Below, piece after piece: positions 7,568 through 14,819 of a DNA stretch of 27,357 nucleotides. The stretch is from NCBI GenBank assembly GCA_900770405.1, contig CAAGKL010000223.1:1-27357 (forward strand), read 5' to 3'. This stretch comes from Clostridia bacterium. Its GTDB lineage: Bacteria; Bacillota; Clostridia; UBA1381. A model generated the notes under the pieces. That model was not told the DNA's origin. It saw only the letters and a program-made list of their open reading frames with translations, and searched no databases. The position numbers and the translations under genes are program-made. How positions within the stretch are numbered: the stretch's first letter is position 1; each line of letters starts with the position of its first letter.

Positions 7568-9532
7568 ATGGAAGGCTTTAAGGGTATTTTTACGGCGGTG
7601 CTGACGCCGTTTGACAATGAGGGGAAAATCAACGAAAAGGCGCTCGAACGCCTGCTTGAGATGAACATAAAAAAGGGCGTGACCGGCTTTTATGTGGGCG
7701 GGAGCACGGCGGAGGCGTTTTTGATAAGCGCCGATGAGCGCAAAAAGCTGCTTGAGCTGACGGTGCAGATTGTGAACGGGCGCGCGAAAATCATTTCGCA
7801 CATCGGCTGCATTTCCACCGATGCGGCGATTGACCTTGCGCGCCACGCCGAGGCGCACGGCGCGGATATTATCTCCTCGGTTGCGCCGTTTTACTACAAA
7901 TTCAGCTTTGAGGAAATAAAAAGCTACTATTATGATATAGTAAACAGCGTGTCCAAGCCGATGTTGATTTACAATTTCCCGTCCTTTTCGGGCGTGACGC
8001 TCGGCGTTGAGGAGGTTGCGCAGTTTCTGGAGGATGACAGGTTCGTCGGCGTGAAGCACACGTCGAACAACTTCTTCGACCTCGAGCGGTTCAAGGCGGC
8101 GTACCCCGGCAAGCTGTTCTATAACGGCTTCGACGAGATGTTCCTGTCGGGAATGGCAATGGGCGCGGACGGCGGCGTTGGCAGTACATATAACTTTATG
8201 GCGGAGAAGTTCGTAAAGATGTATAAGCTGTGCGGCGAGGGGAAATTCGCCGAGGCGAAGAAAATCCAGGCGGAGGCGAACCGCATTATAAAGATACTTA
8301 TAAAGGTAGGCGTTTTTGCCGGCGAGAAGGCGGTGCTCGAGCTTATGGGCATCGAAATGGGCGGCTGCCGCAGACCCTTCAAGCCGACGGTTACGGCGGC
8401 ACAGAGCATAAAGCATACACTGCCCGATTTTGACAAGGCTGAATTTGTCGGCAAATATAAGATAAATGATTTTGTCTCGCGCGGTATAAATATCGGAATT
8501 CTGAGCAAGACGAGAAGAGCCGCGGTCAGCGTGTACCCCGACCGGTTGGCGCTGCGCACGTATAATTATAAGGAAAGCAAAGTCGATTTTATGAACGTTG
8601 CAAACGTTGCAACGGAAAAGGGTAAGTGGTACACGCTCAAAATCGTGATGGAGCTTTATGATGCGGCGACCTCGGACTACAGATATGCGGTTTACCGCAA
8701 GGCGGACGGCGATGAGGAGTACACCTGCATAGCACGGAATTTGCCGGCGGAAGAGCTTACGCGCAACAGTAATTTCATTGATATTTACGCCGAGGGCGAC
8801 GCGGCGCTTGACTGCCTGGTTGATGATGTGTCAATCACCACCTGGTCGAGCCGGACAACCGGCGTGCAGAAGGTGTCGAAGAACCTGACGGCGGACGGCA
8901 CATACACGGCGGAGTACAAGGTTCGCCTTAACCGCGATATTGCGGCGAACGGTGCAAATGTCGCAGTCTATAACGGCGGCTACCGCTCGTTTATGCGCGT
9001 CCAGCCCGAGCGGTTCACCGTAATCGATGGCGACGGCAAGGTTCAGGCGTACCCGATTGCGCACGAAATCGGCAAGTGGTACACCTACATTGTCAGCGTG
9101 AAGGATTTCAAAACGCAGAGTATTTACCGCAGGGCTGAGGACGAGACGGAGTTCACACTTGTGGCAGATGCGATCGGAGTGCAGCCGCAGAAGAGCAGCA
9201 GAAACAGGATTGAGCTGTTCATCGAGGGCAACGGCAATCAGAGCATAGATGTGGATTATGTGCGCGAGTATAAGGGGCTGGCGGCCGATGTGCGCGAGCT
9301 TGGCGCGACAACCGTGGCGGAGCTGTTGAACGGCACGGACGCGACGGTCGGCGTTGACGCGGCTGCGGCGGCATATGACGGAAATACGCTTGTCGGCGCG
9401 GCGATTTCCGGCAGACAGCTTGCGGCGCACAGCTCGGAGAGCATAAGCCTCACGGCGGGCGCGGGCGAGAGCTATAAGCTGCTGCTCTGGGACAGCGCAA
9501 ATAAGCTTGCACCGATAGATTTTGCAAGATAA
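7568..9532 (+). CDS. N-acetylneuraminate lyase-like aldolase fused to two lectin-like repeats
   Basis: Residues 1-285 are a complete NanA-type aldolase, which splits sialic acids to pyruvate and an acylhexosamine: GFYVGGSTAEAFL, Tyr135 in IYNFPSFSGV, Lys163 in VGVKHTSNNFFDLERF, YNGFDEM and GSTYN. From about 289 to 570 come two similar modules of about 130 residues, each with a GKWYT strand, YRKA or YRRAEDETEFT, and an acidic D-x-DD/DxDY end; they resemble concanavalin-like carbohydrate-binding sandwiches. Residues 580-654 end in YKLLLWDSANKLAPI, a tail common on large secreted clostridial proteins. There is no signal peptide, so a secreted-type tail sits on a cytosolic enzyme. The reading frame is unbroken. 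The ribosome binding site is weak (GAGAGGGG, 14 nt before ATG). Either a real fusion or an assembly join. Confidence 0.85.
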   Translation: MEGFKGIFTAVLTPFDNEGKINEKALERLLEMNIKKGVTGFYVGGSTAEAFLISADERKKLLELTVQIVNGRAKIISHIGCISTDAAIDLARHAEAHGADIISSVAPFYYKFSFEEIKSYYYDIVNSVSKPMLIYNFPSFSGVTLGVEEVAQFLEDDRFVGVKHTSNNFFDLERFKAAYPGKLFYNGFDEMFLSGMAMGADGGVGSTYNFMAEKFVKMYKLCGEGKFAEAKKIQAEANRIIKILIKVGVFAGEKAVLELMGIEMGGCRRPFKPTVTAAQSIKHTLPDFDKAEFVGKYKINDFVSRGINIGILSKTRRAAVSVYPDRLALRTYNYKESKVDFMNVANVATEKGKWYTLKIVMELYDAATSDYRYAVYRKADGDEEYTCIARNLPAEELTRNSNFIDIYAEGDAALDCLVDDVSITTWSSRTTGVQKVSKNLTADGTYTAEYKVRLNRDIAANGANVAVYNGGYRSFMRVQPERFTVIDGDGKVQAYPIAHEIGKWYTYIVSVKDFKTQSIYRRAEDETEFTLVADAIGVQPQKSSRNRIELFIEGNGNQSIDVDYVREYKGLAADVRELGATTVAELLNGTDATVGVDAAAAAYDGNTLVGAAISGRQLAAHSSESISLTAGAGESYKLLLWDSANKLAPIDFAR

Positions 9533-9607
9533 GGGGCTGCTAAAATAGACTTAATCAGGCTGCAAGAAATGCAAATTTCGGTTTATTTTTGCCCCTGAAC
9601 TACACAC

Positions 9608-9653
9608 AAAACGCACCTTTCGGAGTATACACGTACGCCGGCGGGTGCGTTTT
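9608..9653 (+). terminator. terminator after the NanA-like fusion
   Basis: AAAACGCACC (9608-9617) pairs perfectly with GGTGCGTTTT (9644-9653) across a 26-nt loop. The T-run is short and part of the stem; it may act in both directions. Confidence 0.55.
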
Positions 9654-9709
9654 ATGCGTTCTGCGCGCTTTTTGGACGAAGAAAAAACCGCATAAATTTG
9701 GTTATGCTA

Positions 9710-9738
9710 TTGAATTTGCATTAAAACAGGAGTATAAT
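9710..9738 (+). promoter_or_regulatory. promoter of the cytidine deaminase-like gene
   Basis: TTGAAT (9710-9715), 17 nt, TATAAT (9733-9738). Just upstream, GCATAA-N6-TTATGC (9690-9707) is a perfect 6-bp dyad that could be an operator. Confidence 0.75.
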
Positions 9739-9807
9739 TTGGGACAGAGATGAAAATAAAGGCGGCGCGGCGCCGGCATCTGCGGCGATTTTACGGAGGG
9801 ATTTCAG

Positions 9808-10200
9808 ATGAATGATATATGGGCACGCCTGTATACGGCGGCAGAATCGGCATTGAACCCGAGGAAAATTTCCGAATGGGTGGAGGCGGGCGGCGTTGCT
9901 GCGGCGATAGAGGCGTCCTCCGGCAGGATATACACCGGGGTGTGCGTGGACGGCGCGTGCACGCTCGGCATCTGCGCGGAGAGAAATGCGATTTTCAATA
10001 TGCTCACTAACGGTGAGGACGAAATAAGACGGGTAATCGCGGTGAATTGGGACGGCAGGGCGATGCCGCCCTGCGGCGCGTGCAGAGAGCTTATGACGCA
10101 GCTTATGCCCGACAGCTACGAGGACATTGAAATTATGCTGGATTGCGGCAAAAATGAGATTGCAAAACTCGGTGAGCTTACGCCGAAATGGTGGATATGA
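9808..10200 (+). CDS. cytidine deaminase-like protein
   Basis: Zinc deaminase of the cytidine/blasticidin-S deaminase type, 130 aa. CAERNAIFN provides the first zinc cysteine and catalytic Glu, and PPCGACREL the two further cysteines. This places all zinc ligands as cysteine, as in tetrameric Firmicute cytidine deaminases and blasticidin-S deaminases. The early half (ALNPRKISEWVEAGGVAAAIEASSGRIYTG) is diverged from housekeeping Cdd, so a different nucleoside or analogue is possible. Start ATG follows ACGGAGGG by about seven bases. Own promoter upstream. Confidence 0.82.
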   Translation: MNDIWARLYTAAESALNPRKISEWVEAGGVAAAIEASSGRIYTGVCVDGACTLGICAERNAIFNMLTNGEDEIRRVIAVNWDGRAMPPCGACRELMTQLMPDSYEDIEIMLDCGKNEIAKLGELTPKWWI

Positions 10201-10274
10201 CGGCGCGGATACTTGCATTTTCCGCACATTCGTGGTAAAATATCGGTGAAAACAATTAAACGGAGGTTGTCGGT

Positions 10275-10442
10275 ATGGAATGGTTCAGAACGGTCGGGGC
10301 GGTTATCATTATGGTCATTGCGGCGGCGGTCGGATTTTTTGCCGGCGCGGCGCTGGACGATGCGATGGGCGGTATGATTTTGTTTGCGGTCATCGCCGGC
10401 TTCGGCTGCACGGTCTATGCGATAGATAATCACGGCAGATAG
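10275..10442 (+). CDS. small membrane protein, 55 aa
   Basis: A short ORF with a good ribosome binding site (CGGAGG, eight bases before ATG). It encodes two predicted membrane segments, residues 7-27 (VGAVIIMVIAAAVGFFAGAA) and 32-50, joined by a short acidic loop (LDDAMGG). It lies 74 nt after the deaminase gene and just before a strong hairpin, so the two may share a transcript. I do not recognise the family. Confidence 0.6.
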   Translation: MEWFRTVGAVIIMVIAAAVGFFAGAALDDAMGGMILFAVIAGFGCTVYAIDNHGR

Positions 10443-10451
10443 AATAAACAG

Positions 10452-10487
10452 CTTAAAAAATCCTGAAATTTTTCAGGATTTTTTAAG
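10452..10487. terminator. bidirectional terminator, 16-bp perfect stem
   Basis: A perfect 16-bp inverted repeat (10452-10467 with 10472-10487) around a 4-nt loop. The core TCCTGAA/TTCAGGA is flanked by A6 and T6, a classical bidirectional terminator after the 55-aa gene. Its right arm also holds the response-regulator repeat described separately, so both functions may overlap. Confidence 0.75.
10471..10487 (+). promoter_or_regulatory. direct-repeat regulator box before the response regulator gene
   Basis: TTTCAG (10471-10476), 5 nt, TTTAAG (10482-10487): an 11-bp-period tandem repeat like the OmpR-family boxes of CiaR and PmrA (TTTAAG-N5-TTTAAG type). A -10-like GATAAC with a TGT extension lies 9 nt downstream at 10496-10501. 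A near-identical arrangement precedes the secreted-protein gene at 12557. Confidence 0.55.
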
Positions 10488-10533
10488 TATTTTGTGATAA
10501 CATACGGAAAAATGAGCCGAGGGGGCGTATGTG

Positions 10534-11214
10534 ATGAAAATACTTGTGGTTGAGGATGAGAGGATGATTTCCGACGCGGTGTGCAAAATCCTTGCCGATG
10601 CCGGCTTTTACACGGACGCGGTTTATGACGGCGAGGACGCGCTCTATTACATCGCGCAGGCGAAATATGACCTTATCATACTGGACATTATGCTGCCGCT
10701 TGTCGACGGCACGGAGGTGCTCAGAAAAACCCGCGCGGCGGGCAACGGCACGCCGATACTGATGCTCACGGCGAAAAACACTATCCCCGACAAGGTGCTC
10801 GGGCTCAACTGCGGTGCGGACGATTATATGACCAAGCCCTTTGACGCCGGCGAGCTTGTCGCACGGGTGAACGCGCTGACGCGCCGCACCGGCAGTGTCA
10901 TAGTCGACACGCTCGGCTTCGGGGATTTGCGCCTTGACCTGAACAAGGCGCTGCTCTGCCGCGGTGAAAATTCAATCCGACTGACGAAAAAGGAGTTCGG
11001 CGTGCTGAAAATGCTCTTTGCAAATTCAAATATGACGCTGACAAAGGAAAATCTGATCGTGAACATCTGGGGCGAGGAATCCGACACGACCGAAAACAAC
11101 GTCGAGGCGTACATATCCTTTATAAGGAAGAAAATCAGGTATCTCGGCTCGGGCGTGCGCATAAAAAACATCCAGGGCATCGGCTACCGCCCGGAATTTG
11201 AGGAGGAGAAATGA
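10534..11214 (+). CDS. OmpR-family response regulator
   Basis: A 226-aa DNA-binding regulator. Receiver domain (1-120) with the acidic pair near VVEDE, the phospho-acceptor Asp in LIILDIMLP, Thr in MLTAK and Lys in DYMTKPF. The C-terminal winged helix (about 130-225) has LTKKEFGVLKMLF, VNIWGEES, and IRKKIRYL...IKNIQGIGYR, all typical of OmpR/PhoB. The ATG at 10534 follows GAGGGGG by eight bases; a GTG one codon earlier is less well spaced. Its stop overlaps the kinase start as ATGA, so it pairs with that kinase. Likely binds the direct repeat upstream of itself and at 12557. Confidence 0.92.
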   Translation: MKILVVEDERMISDAVCKILADAGFYTDAVYDGEDALYYIAQAKYDLIILDIMLPLVDGTEVLRKTRAAGNGTPILMLTAKNTIPDKVLGLNCGADDYMTKPFDAGELVARVNALTRRTGSVIVDTLGFGDLRLDLNKALLCRGENSIRLTKKEFGVLKMLFANSNMTLTKENLIVNIWGEESDTTENNVEAYISFIRKKIRYLGSGVRIKNIQGIGYRPEFEEEK

Positions 11215-12533
11215 AGGACTATAAAAAGAGCTTTGTCATCTTCAATCTTCTGCTCATCGGCGCGGTGCTTTTCGTGATGAACACCGCGATTATGGTCTAC
11301 TCCTACCGCACGGGCGTGGAGGAGCTGAAAACGGTGATGCAGCAGAGGATTGAGCCGTTCAATACGATAAGGAATATTCTGCGCCGGCAGCCGCAGGGCG
11401 GAACTCCGCCTGAGGGCGGCAATTCGCCGGGGGACGGCAATTCGCCGGGGGACGCTGCTCCGCCGGACGGCGCAAACCCGCCCGGGCACAGCACCGGGAC
11501 GAAGGTGCGGCGGCGGTCGGACAAGTACCTGCGGACGGTGTCTGTATTTTTCTACAACATCGACGAGGACAGCGTGTCCGTGATTTCCAAGGACGAGCTG
11601 AAAAGCGACGACGCACTTTTGGAGACGGCGCGGAAAATATACGCCGCGCGGGAGAATTTCGGGATGCTGGGGGCGGAAAATCTGTACTATTATAAGCAGT
11701 CGACGCCGACCGAGCTGAAAATCGCCGTTGCGAGCAGGAATTTTATCCGCCTGTCGATGCTGGAGCTGTTCGCGGTGCTGGCGGCGATATTCGTGCTTTC
11801 GATGCTTGTGTTTTATTTTATCAGCCGCAAGCTTGCCGACCGCGCCGCCAAGCCGCTTGAGGACGCAATGGCGCGCGAGAAGCAGTTCATAACCGACGCG
11901 TCGCACGACCTCAAAACGCCGCTGACGGTCATTCTGTCGAATATGGATATTTTGGGCAGGGGGCAGAGTGGCGAGGAGGAGCGCTGGATTGACGCGACAA
12001 AGTGCGCGGCGGAGGGTATGCGCCGGCTCATCGAACAGATGCTGGTGCTTGCCGAGAGCGAGGCGAAAACCGAGATAAAGCCCGAGCGGGTCGATATTTC
12101 CGACATCGCCGAGCAGAACGCGCTCGTGATGGAAACAGTGGCGTACGAAAAGAATATCGAGTATAAGACCGACATCGAGCCGGGGCTTTCAATAATGGGA
12201 AATGCGGACTATACAAGGCGGATTGTCGCGTCGCTTATCGATAATGCGATAAAGTACGAGGGGAGCGGCGGCAGCATCCGCATCCGCCTGAAAAGGGGCA
12301 AAAAAAGCGTCCGCTTTTCCGTTGCGAACAGGCTTGGCGTGATTTCGCGGGAGGATATTTCGCATATTTTCGAGCGGTTTTACCGCGCCGATAAATCGCG
12401 GCATACCGACGGCGGTCACGGGCTGGGGCTTGCGATTGTGAAAAATCTGACCGAGCTTATGGGCGGCAGAATCGGCGTGACGAGCACGCCCGAGGACGGC
12501 ACGTGCTTTACCGTCGAATTCCCGGCGAAATAA
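11211..12533 (+). CDS. sensor histidine kinase with Pro/Gly-rich extracytoplasmic loop
   Basis: A 440-aa membrane kinase. Membrane segments at about 8-30 and 181-205 bracket an outside domain of about 150 residues. Residues 61-92 are a Pro/Gly/Asp-rich linker (PPEGGNSPGDGNSPGD...), encoded partly by a perfect 18-bp tandem DNA repeat (11418-11453). Then the dimerisation box FITDASHDLKTPLTV with phospho-His232, N box SLIDNAIKY, and ATP lid HGLGLAIVKNLTELMGG. No HAMP domain is obvious. It phosphorylates the adjacent regulator. The linker resembles the proline-acid repeats of the secreted protein encoded next, hinting at an envelope or cell-wall signal. Confidence 0.9.
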   Translation: MKDYKKSFVIFNLLLIGAVLFVMNTAIMVYSYRTGVEELKTVMQQRIEPFNTIRNILRRQPQGGTPPEGGNSPGDGNSPGDAAPPDGANPPGHSTGTKVRRRSDKYLRTVSVFFYNIDEDSVSVISKDELKSDDALLETARKIYAARENFGMLGAENLYYYKQSTPTELKIAVASRNFIRLSMLELFAVLAAIFVLSMLVFYFISRKLADRAAKPLEDAMAREKQFITDASHDLKTPLTVILSNMDILGRGQSGEEERWIDATKCAAEGMRRLIEQMLVLAESEAKTEIKPERVDISDIAEQNALVMETVAYEKNIEYKTDIEPGLSIMGNADYTRRIVASLIDNAIKYEGSGGSIRIRLKRGKKSVRFSVANRLGVISREDISHIFERFYRADKSRHTDGGHGLGLAIVKNLTELMGGRIGVTSTPEDGTCFTVEFPAK

Positions 12534-12556
12534 AAATTTTAAAATTTTTTCGTTTC

Positions 12557-12588
12557 TTTCAGAATTTTTTAAGAAGTTTGTTTATAAT
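12557..12588 (+). promoter_or_regulatory. promoter with response-regulator direct repeat
   Basis: TTTCAG (12557-12562), 5 nt, TTTAAG (12568-12573), then 9 nt to a perfect TATAAT (12583-12588). There is no normal -35, and the second repeat unit lies where it would be, as at activated OmpR/CiaR-type promoters. It matches the box at 10471-10487 in both half-sites and spacing. Confidence 0.6.
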
Positions 12589-12631
12589 TAGAATTACCGA
12601 AAGGGAAAATAAATGAAAGGAATGAAAAATT

Positions 12632-13492
12632 ATGAAGAGAAAGAACACGTTGATTGCGATTACGGCGCTGGCGCTTTGTGCGCAGCTTGCCGCCCCGGCG
12701 GCATTTGCCGAGGACGCGGCGGATACGGCGGCAACGGCGGCGAGAGAGGAGCTGCGCGGTAAGGACGATATTATTTTTGCCGGCGACGGTGATAAGGAGA
12801 GCGACAACGATAAGCCGGTGATGAAGTGCATCGCATTCGGCGCGCCGGGCGGCGGATTTAAGAGTCACCCGGACGGAGAGCCGCCCGCAAAGCCCGACGG
12901 TGAGACAGAGCAGCCGGGCGAAGAGCCGCCCGCAAAGTCCGACGGCGAGACTGAGATGCCGGACGGAGAGCCGCCTGCAAAACCCGACGGTGATACCGAA
13001 CAGGGCGCTGACGGCAACAGCCCGTGGCGGCGTATGGGACCGAGGTATTTTGACACCGAGAACACCGACGCTGCCGATGACGCGGGCAACAGACCCGAGC
13101 TGCCGGAGAGACCTGCGGACGCTGCTGCGCTTGATATTGCCGAGGGCGACAGCATAAGCATCGCGGACGAGGACGGCACGGTTTTGTACAGCTTCACGGC
13201 GGAAAAAGCCGCAAAGGGCGTAATGTTCGCCTCGGGCGAGCTTGAGGAGGGCGTGACATATACGCTGTCGGTCAACGGCGAGGCTATAGTGACGAGCGAG
13301 CTGCGTGTGCGCGGACAGGGCAAAGCGCCGGATATGGCGGACGGTGAGCAGAACTCCGACGGTGCGGAGAATATGCCCGCCCCGCGCGGACGCGGCAGGG
13401 GTGAAGCCCCCGCAGCCGACGGACAGCGGCATGGCGGCGATGACCGCGGACACAGACCACCGATGCCGCCGATGAACAACGACGCAGAATAA
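12632..13492 (+). CDS. secreted repeat-rich protein, likely target of the two-component system
   Basis: A 286-aa exported protein. Signal peptide at 1-26 (MKRKNTLIAITALALC...AAFA). Residues 81-125 hold three 15-residue repeats of the form DGEPPAKPDGETEQP. Residues 166-225 (SISIADEDGTVLYSFTAEKAAKGVMFASGELEEGVTYTL, split here for length by family) look like the small beta module found at the end of clostridial carbohydrate-binding-domain (DUF4353-like) proteins, but the main binding domain is absent. The tail is rich in Arg, Gly and Pro. It follows the kinase gene by 98 nt behind its own regulated promoter. Role unknown; envelope-associated structural or signalling protein is the best guess. 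Confidence 0.75.
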   Translation: MKRKNTLIAITALALCAQLAAPAAFAEDAADTAATAAREELRGKDDIIFAGDGDKESDNDKPVMKCIAFGAPGGGFKSHPDGEPPAKPDGETEQPGEEPPAKSDGETEMPDGEPPAKPDGDTEQGADGNSPWRRMGPRYFDTENTDAADDAGNRPELPERPADAAALDIAEGDSISIADEDGTVLYSFTAEKAAKGVMFASGELEEGVTYTLSVNGEAIVTSELRVRGQGKAPDMADGEQNSDGAENMPAPRGRGRGEAPAADGQRHGGDDRGHRPPMPPMNNDAE

Positions 13493-13624
13493 ACAAAAAA
13501 ATGGGCTGTATATGGCGGTGATGAAGCGATTGCAACATACGCTTGTATTTCCTATATTATCTGCATTATATATTTGATATTGCAGGGTGTGGGCGATGGC
13601 AGCCGGCCGCTTACGAGCCGGTAT

Positions 13625-13679
13625 TACGGCGAAAACTAAAAAATATCCGCAAGCTTGCATGCTGTTTCGCCGTATTTTT
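13625..13679 (+). terminator. terminator after the secreted protein gene
   Basis: TACGGCGAAA (13625-13634) pairs with TTTCGCCGTA (13665-13674), followed by TTTTT. The 30-nt loop contains a small palindrome (GCAAGCTTGC). Confidence 0.7.
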
Positions 13680-13756
13680 GGCTTTCATACTGACAATGAA
13701 ACACGGTAGACAGCAGTTATAGTATTTATAATTAAAGACTCTTTTATATCAGCGGA

Positions 13757-13780
13757 GGCAATCCGAAAGGGTTGCCTTTT
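13757..13780 (+). terminator. GAAA-loop hairpin with T-tract, possible attenuator
   Basis: GGCAATCC (13757-13764) pairs with GGGTTGCC (13769-13776, one G-U pair) around a GAAA tetraloop and is followed by TTTT. It lies about 25 nt downstream of a TATAAT, so it could end a very short transcript or attenuate the leader of the small ORF at 13874. Confidence 0.5.
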
Positions 13781-13873
13781 ATGCTCTCAAAAAAACATTA
13801 CATAAATATCCGCGCTTTCCGCCTGCTTCGGAATTGAATTTAACAAAACAATTCGATTTCGGAGGTTAGGAAA

Positions 13874-13894
13874 ATGGAATATACAAGCAAATAA
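13874..13894 (+). CDS. six-codon ORF behind a strong ribosome binding site
   Basis: ATG GAA TAT ACA AGC AAA TAA (MEYTSK) follows GGAGG by eight bases, inside a region bracketed by hairpins. It may be a leader peptide or the stub of a truncated small-protein gene. A genuine product is uncertain. Confidence 0.25.
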   Translation: MEYTSK

Positions 13895-13929
13895 AAAAAC
13901 ATATAAAGCATTGATATTCACAGAAAAAT

Positions 13930-13971
13930 AAAAACACGCATACCACCTTAAAAAGTGATATGCGTGTTTTT
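13930..13971. terminator. bidirectional terminator between the small ORF and the HprK-like gene
   Basis: AAAAACACGCATA (13930-13942) pairs with TATGCGTGTTTTT (13959-13971). A/T runs on both flanks allow it to end both the plus transcript and the minus-strand kinase-like transcript. Confidence 0.75.
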
Positions 13972-14042
13972 TAGCAACTCTGCTTGACAGTCTGTTGATG
14001 TTACTGTTTTATCAATGACTGCCATAGCAGCCGATTTTTTAT

Positions 14043-14753
14043 TTAAGCCTTGCAGCCGCTCATAGCCTCGTACGCCATAACTGCAGCCTCCTCGCTGATA
14101 GTGCAGCCGAGCTTAAAAATTTTCGTGTTTTTAATAACCGTGTCGAGCGTCGAAAGCAGCATATCCATCTCCCTTTCGCTGCACGGGCGAAGTGTCTGGT
14201 TCAGAACCTTGGCGATTGCCTCCGCCTCCGGCATAGGCTCGATGTGGTTGTAGCTATCGCGGCTGATAAAGCAAATCGCGCCCAAATCCGCCTCGGTGTT
14301 GATGTTGAGGTCGCTTTTGCCGCTCCAGGGCGTGCCGTAGACCTTGATACCGTTGTTGGTTATGCGGATTGCGGGCTTGTCGTCGTTGATAATCCGCGCC
14401 CGCTCACCGAAATGCTTGAGCCAGAGCGCAGTGTGGGTGGATTTTCCCGTGCCGCTCGGCGCGGAAAAAAGATACGCCCGCCCGTCGACGATGACAGCCG
14501 AGGAATGGAGCATAAACCCGTTAAAATTAATCAGCGCGTCGTAGAAAACGCTGCCGGTCCATATGTATTCGCACAAATCGCGGGTCATATTCTGATCCTG
14601 CTCAAGGCGCGTTTTGATAAAATTTTCGGCAAGATATATGGTAATGTCGGGTTTCACACGCTCGTCGGTTTTGTATGCCGCTGCCTGCTTGGTAAGGCGC
14701 GGCTCACTGTAGCCCATATCGACGTATAAACCGGCAATTTTGTGCATATTCAT
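14043..14753 (-). CDS. HPr kinase-like / PEPCK-fold ATPase
   Basis: A 236-aa protein resembling HprK-related serine kinases. Walker A is SAPSGTGKST (97-106), preceded by the typical MLHSSAVIVDGRAYLF; NDDKPAIR (123-130) and VYGTPWSGK complete the active-site features. It lacks the N-terminal regulatory domain of true HPr kinase and has a different N-terminus (1-75) of unknown fold. Such proteins occur as stand-alone kinases and next to peptide-modification systems, but no PqqD, precursor or cyclase gene is adjacent here. Start ATG 14753 follows GGAGG by eight bases, about 15 nt from the predicted transcription start. Substrate unknown. Confidence 0.75.
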   Translation of the reverse strand: MNMHKIAGLYVDMGYSEPRLTKQAAAYKTDERVKPDITIYLAENFIKTRLEQDQNMTRDLCEYIWTGSVFYDALINFNGFMLHSSAVIVDGRAYLFSAPSGTGKSTHTALWLKHFGERARIINDDKPAIRITNNGIKVYGTPWSGKSDLNINTEADLGAICFISRDSYNHIEPMPEAEAIAKVLNQTLRPCSEREMDMLLSTLDTVIKNTKIFKLGCTISEEAAVMAYEAMSGCKA

Positions 14754-14774
14754 AGTTCACACCTCCGGAAAATA

Positions 14775-14803
14775 ATTATATCCTATCTGCCCGCGCGTGT
14801 CAA
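14775..14803 (-). promoter_or_regulatory. consensus promoter of the HprK-like gene
   Basis: On the minus strand a perfect TTGACA (14798-14803), 17 nt, perfect TATAAT (14775-14780). It lies in the 66-nt gap after prmC, so the kinase-like gene is transcribed strongly and independently of the prmC operon. Confidence 0.9.
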
Positions 14804-14819
14804 TAAACGTAATCAAAAC

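Larger units (their letters stand above)
13493..14042. other. 550-nt intergenic region with regulatory elements
   Basis: No full-length gene is visible. In order it holds: the terminator at 13625-13679; a TATAAT at 13727-13732 with a weak -35; a hairpin with GAAA loop and T4 (13757-13780); a strong ribosome binding site with a six-codon ORF (13861-13894); and a bidirectional terminator (13930-13971). The layout is that of a short attenuated plus-strand transcript, possibly a decayed peptide gene. Confidence 0.4.

Noticed and set aside
9533..9607. Extra gene fragment after the NanA-like fusion
   Set aside because: No ORF with start and ribosome binding site; only AT-rich sequence before the terminator.
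13984..13990. Plus-strand TTGACA in the intergenic region as a promoter
   Set aside because: No -10 element follows at 15-19 nt and no plus-strand gene lies downstream.
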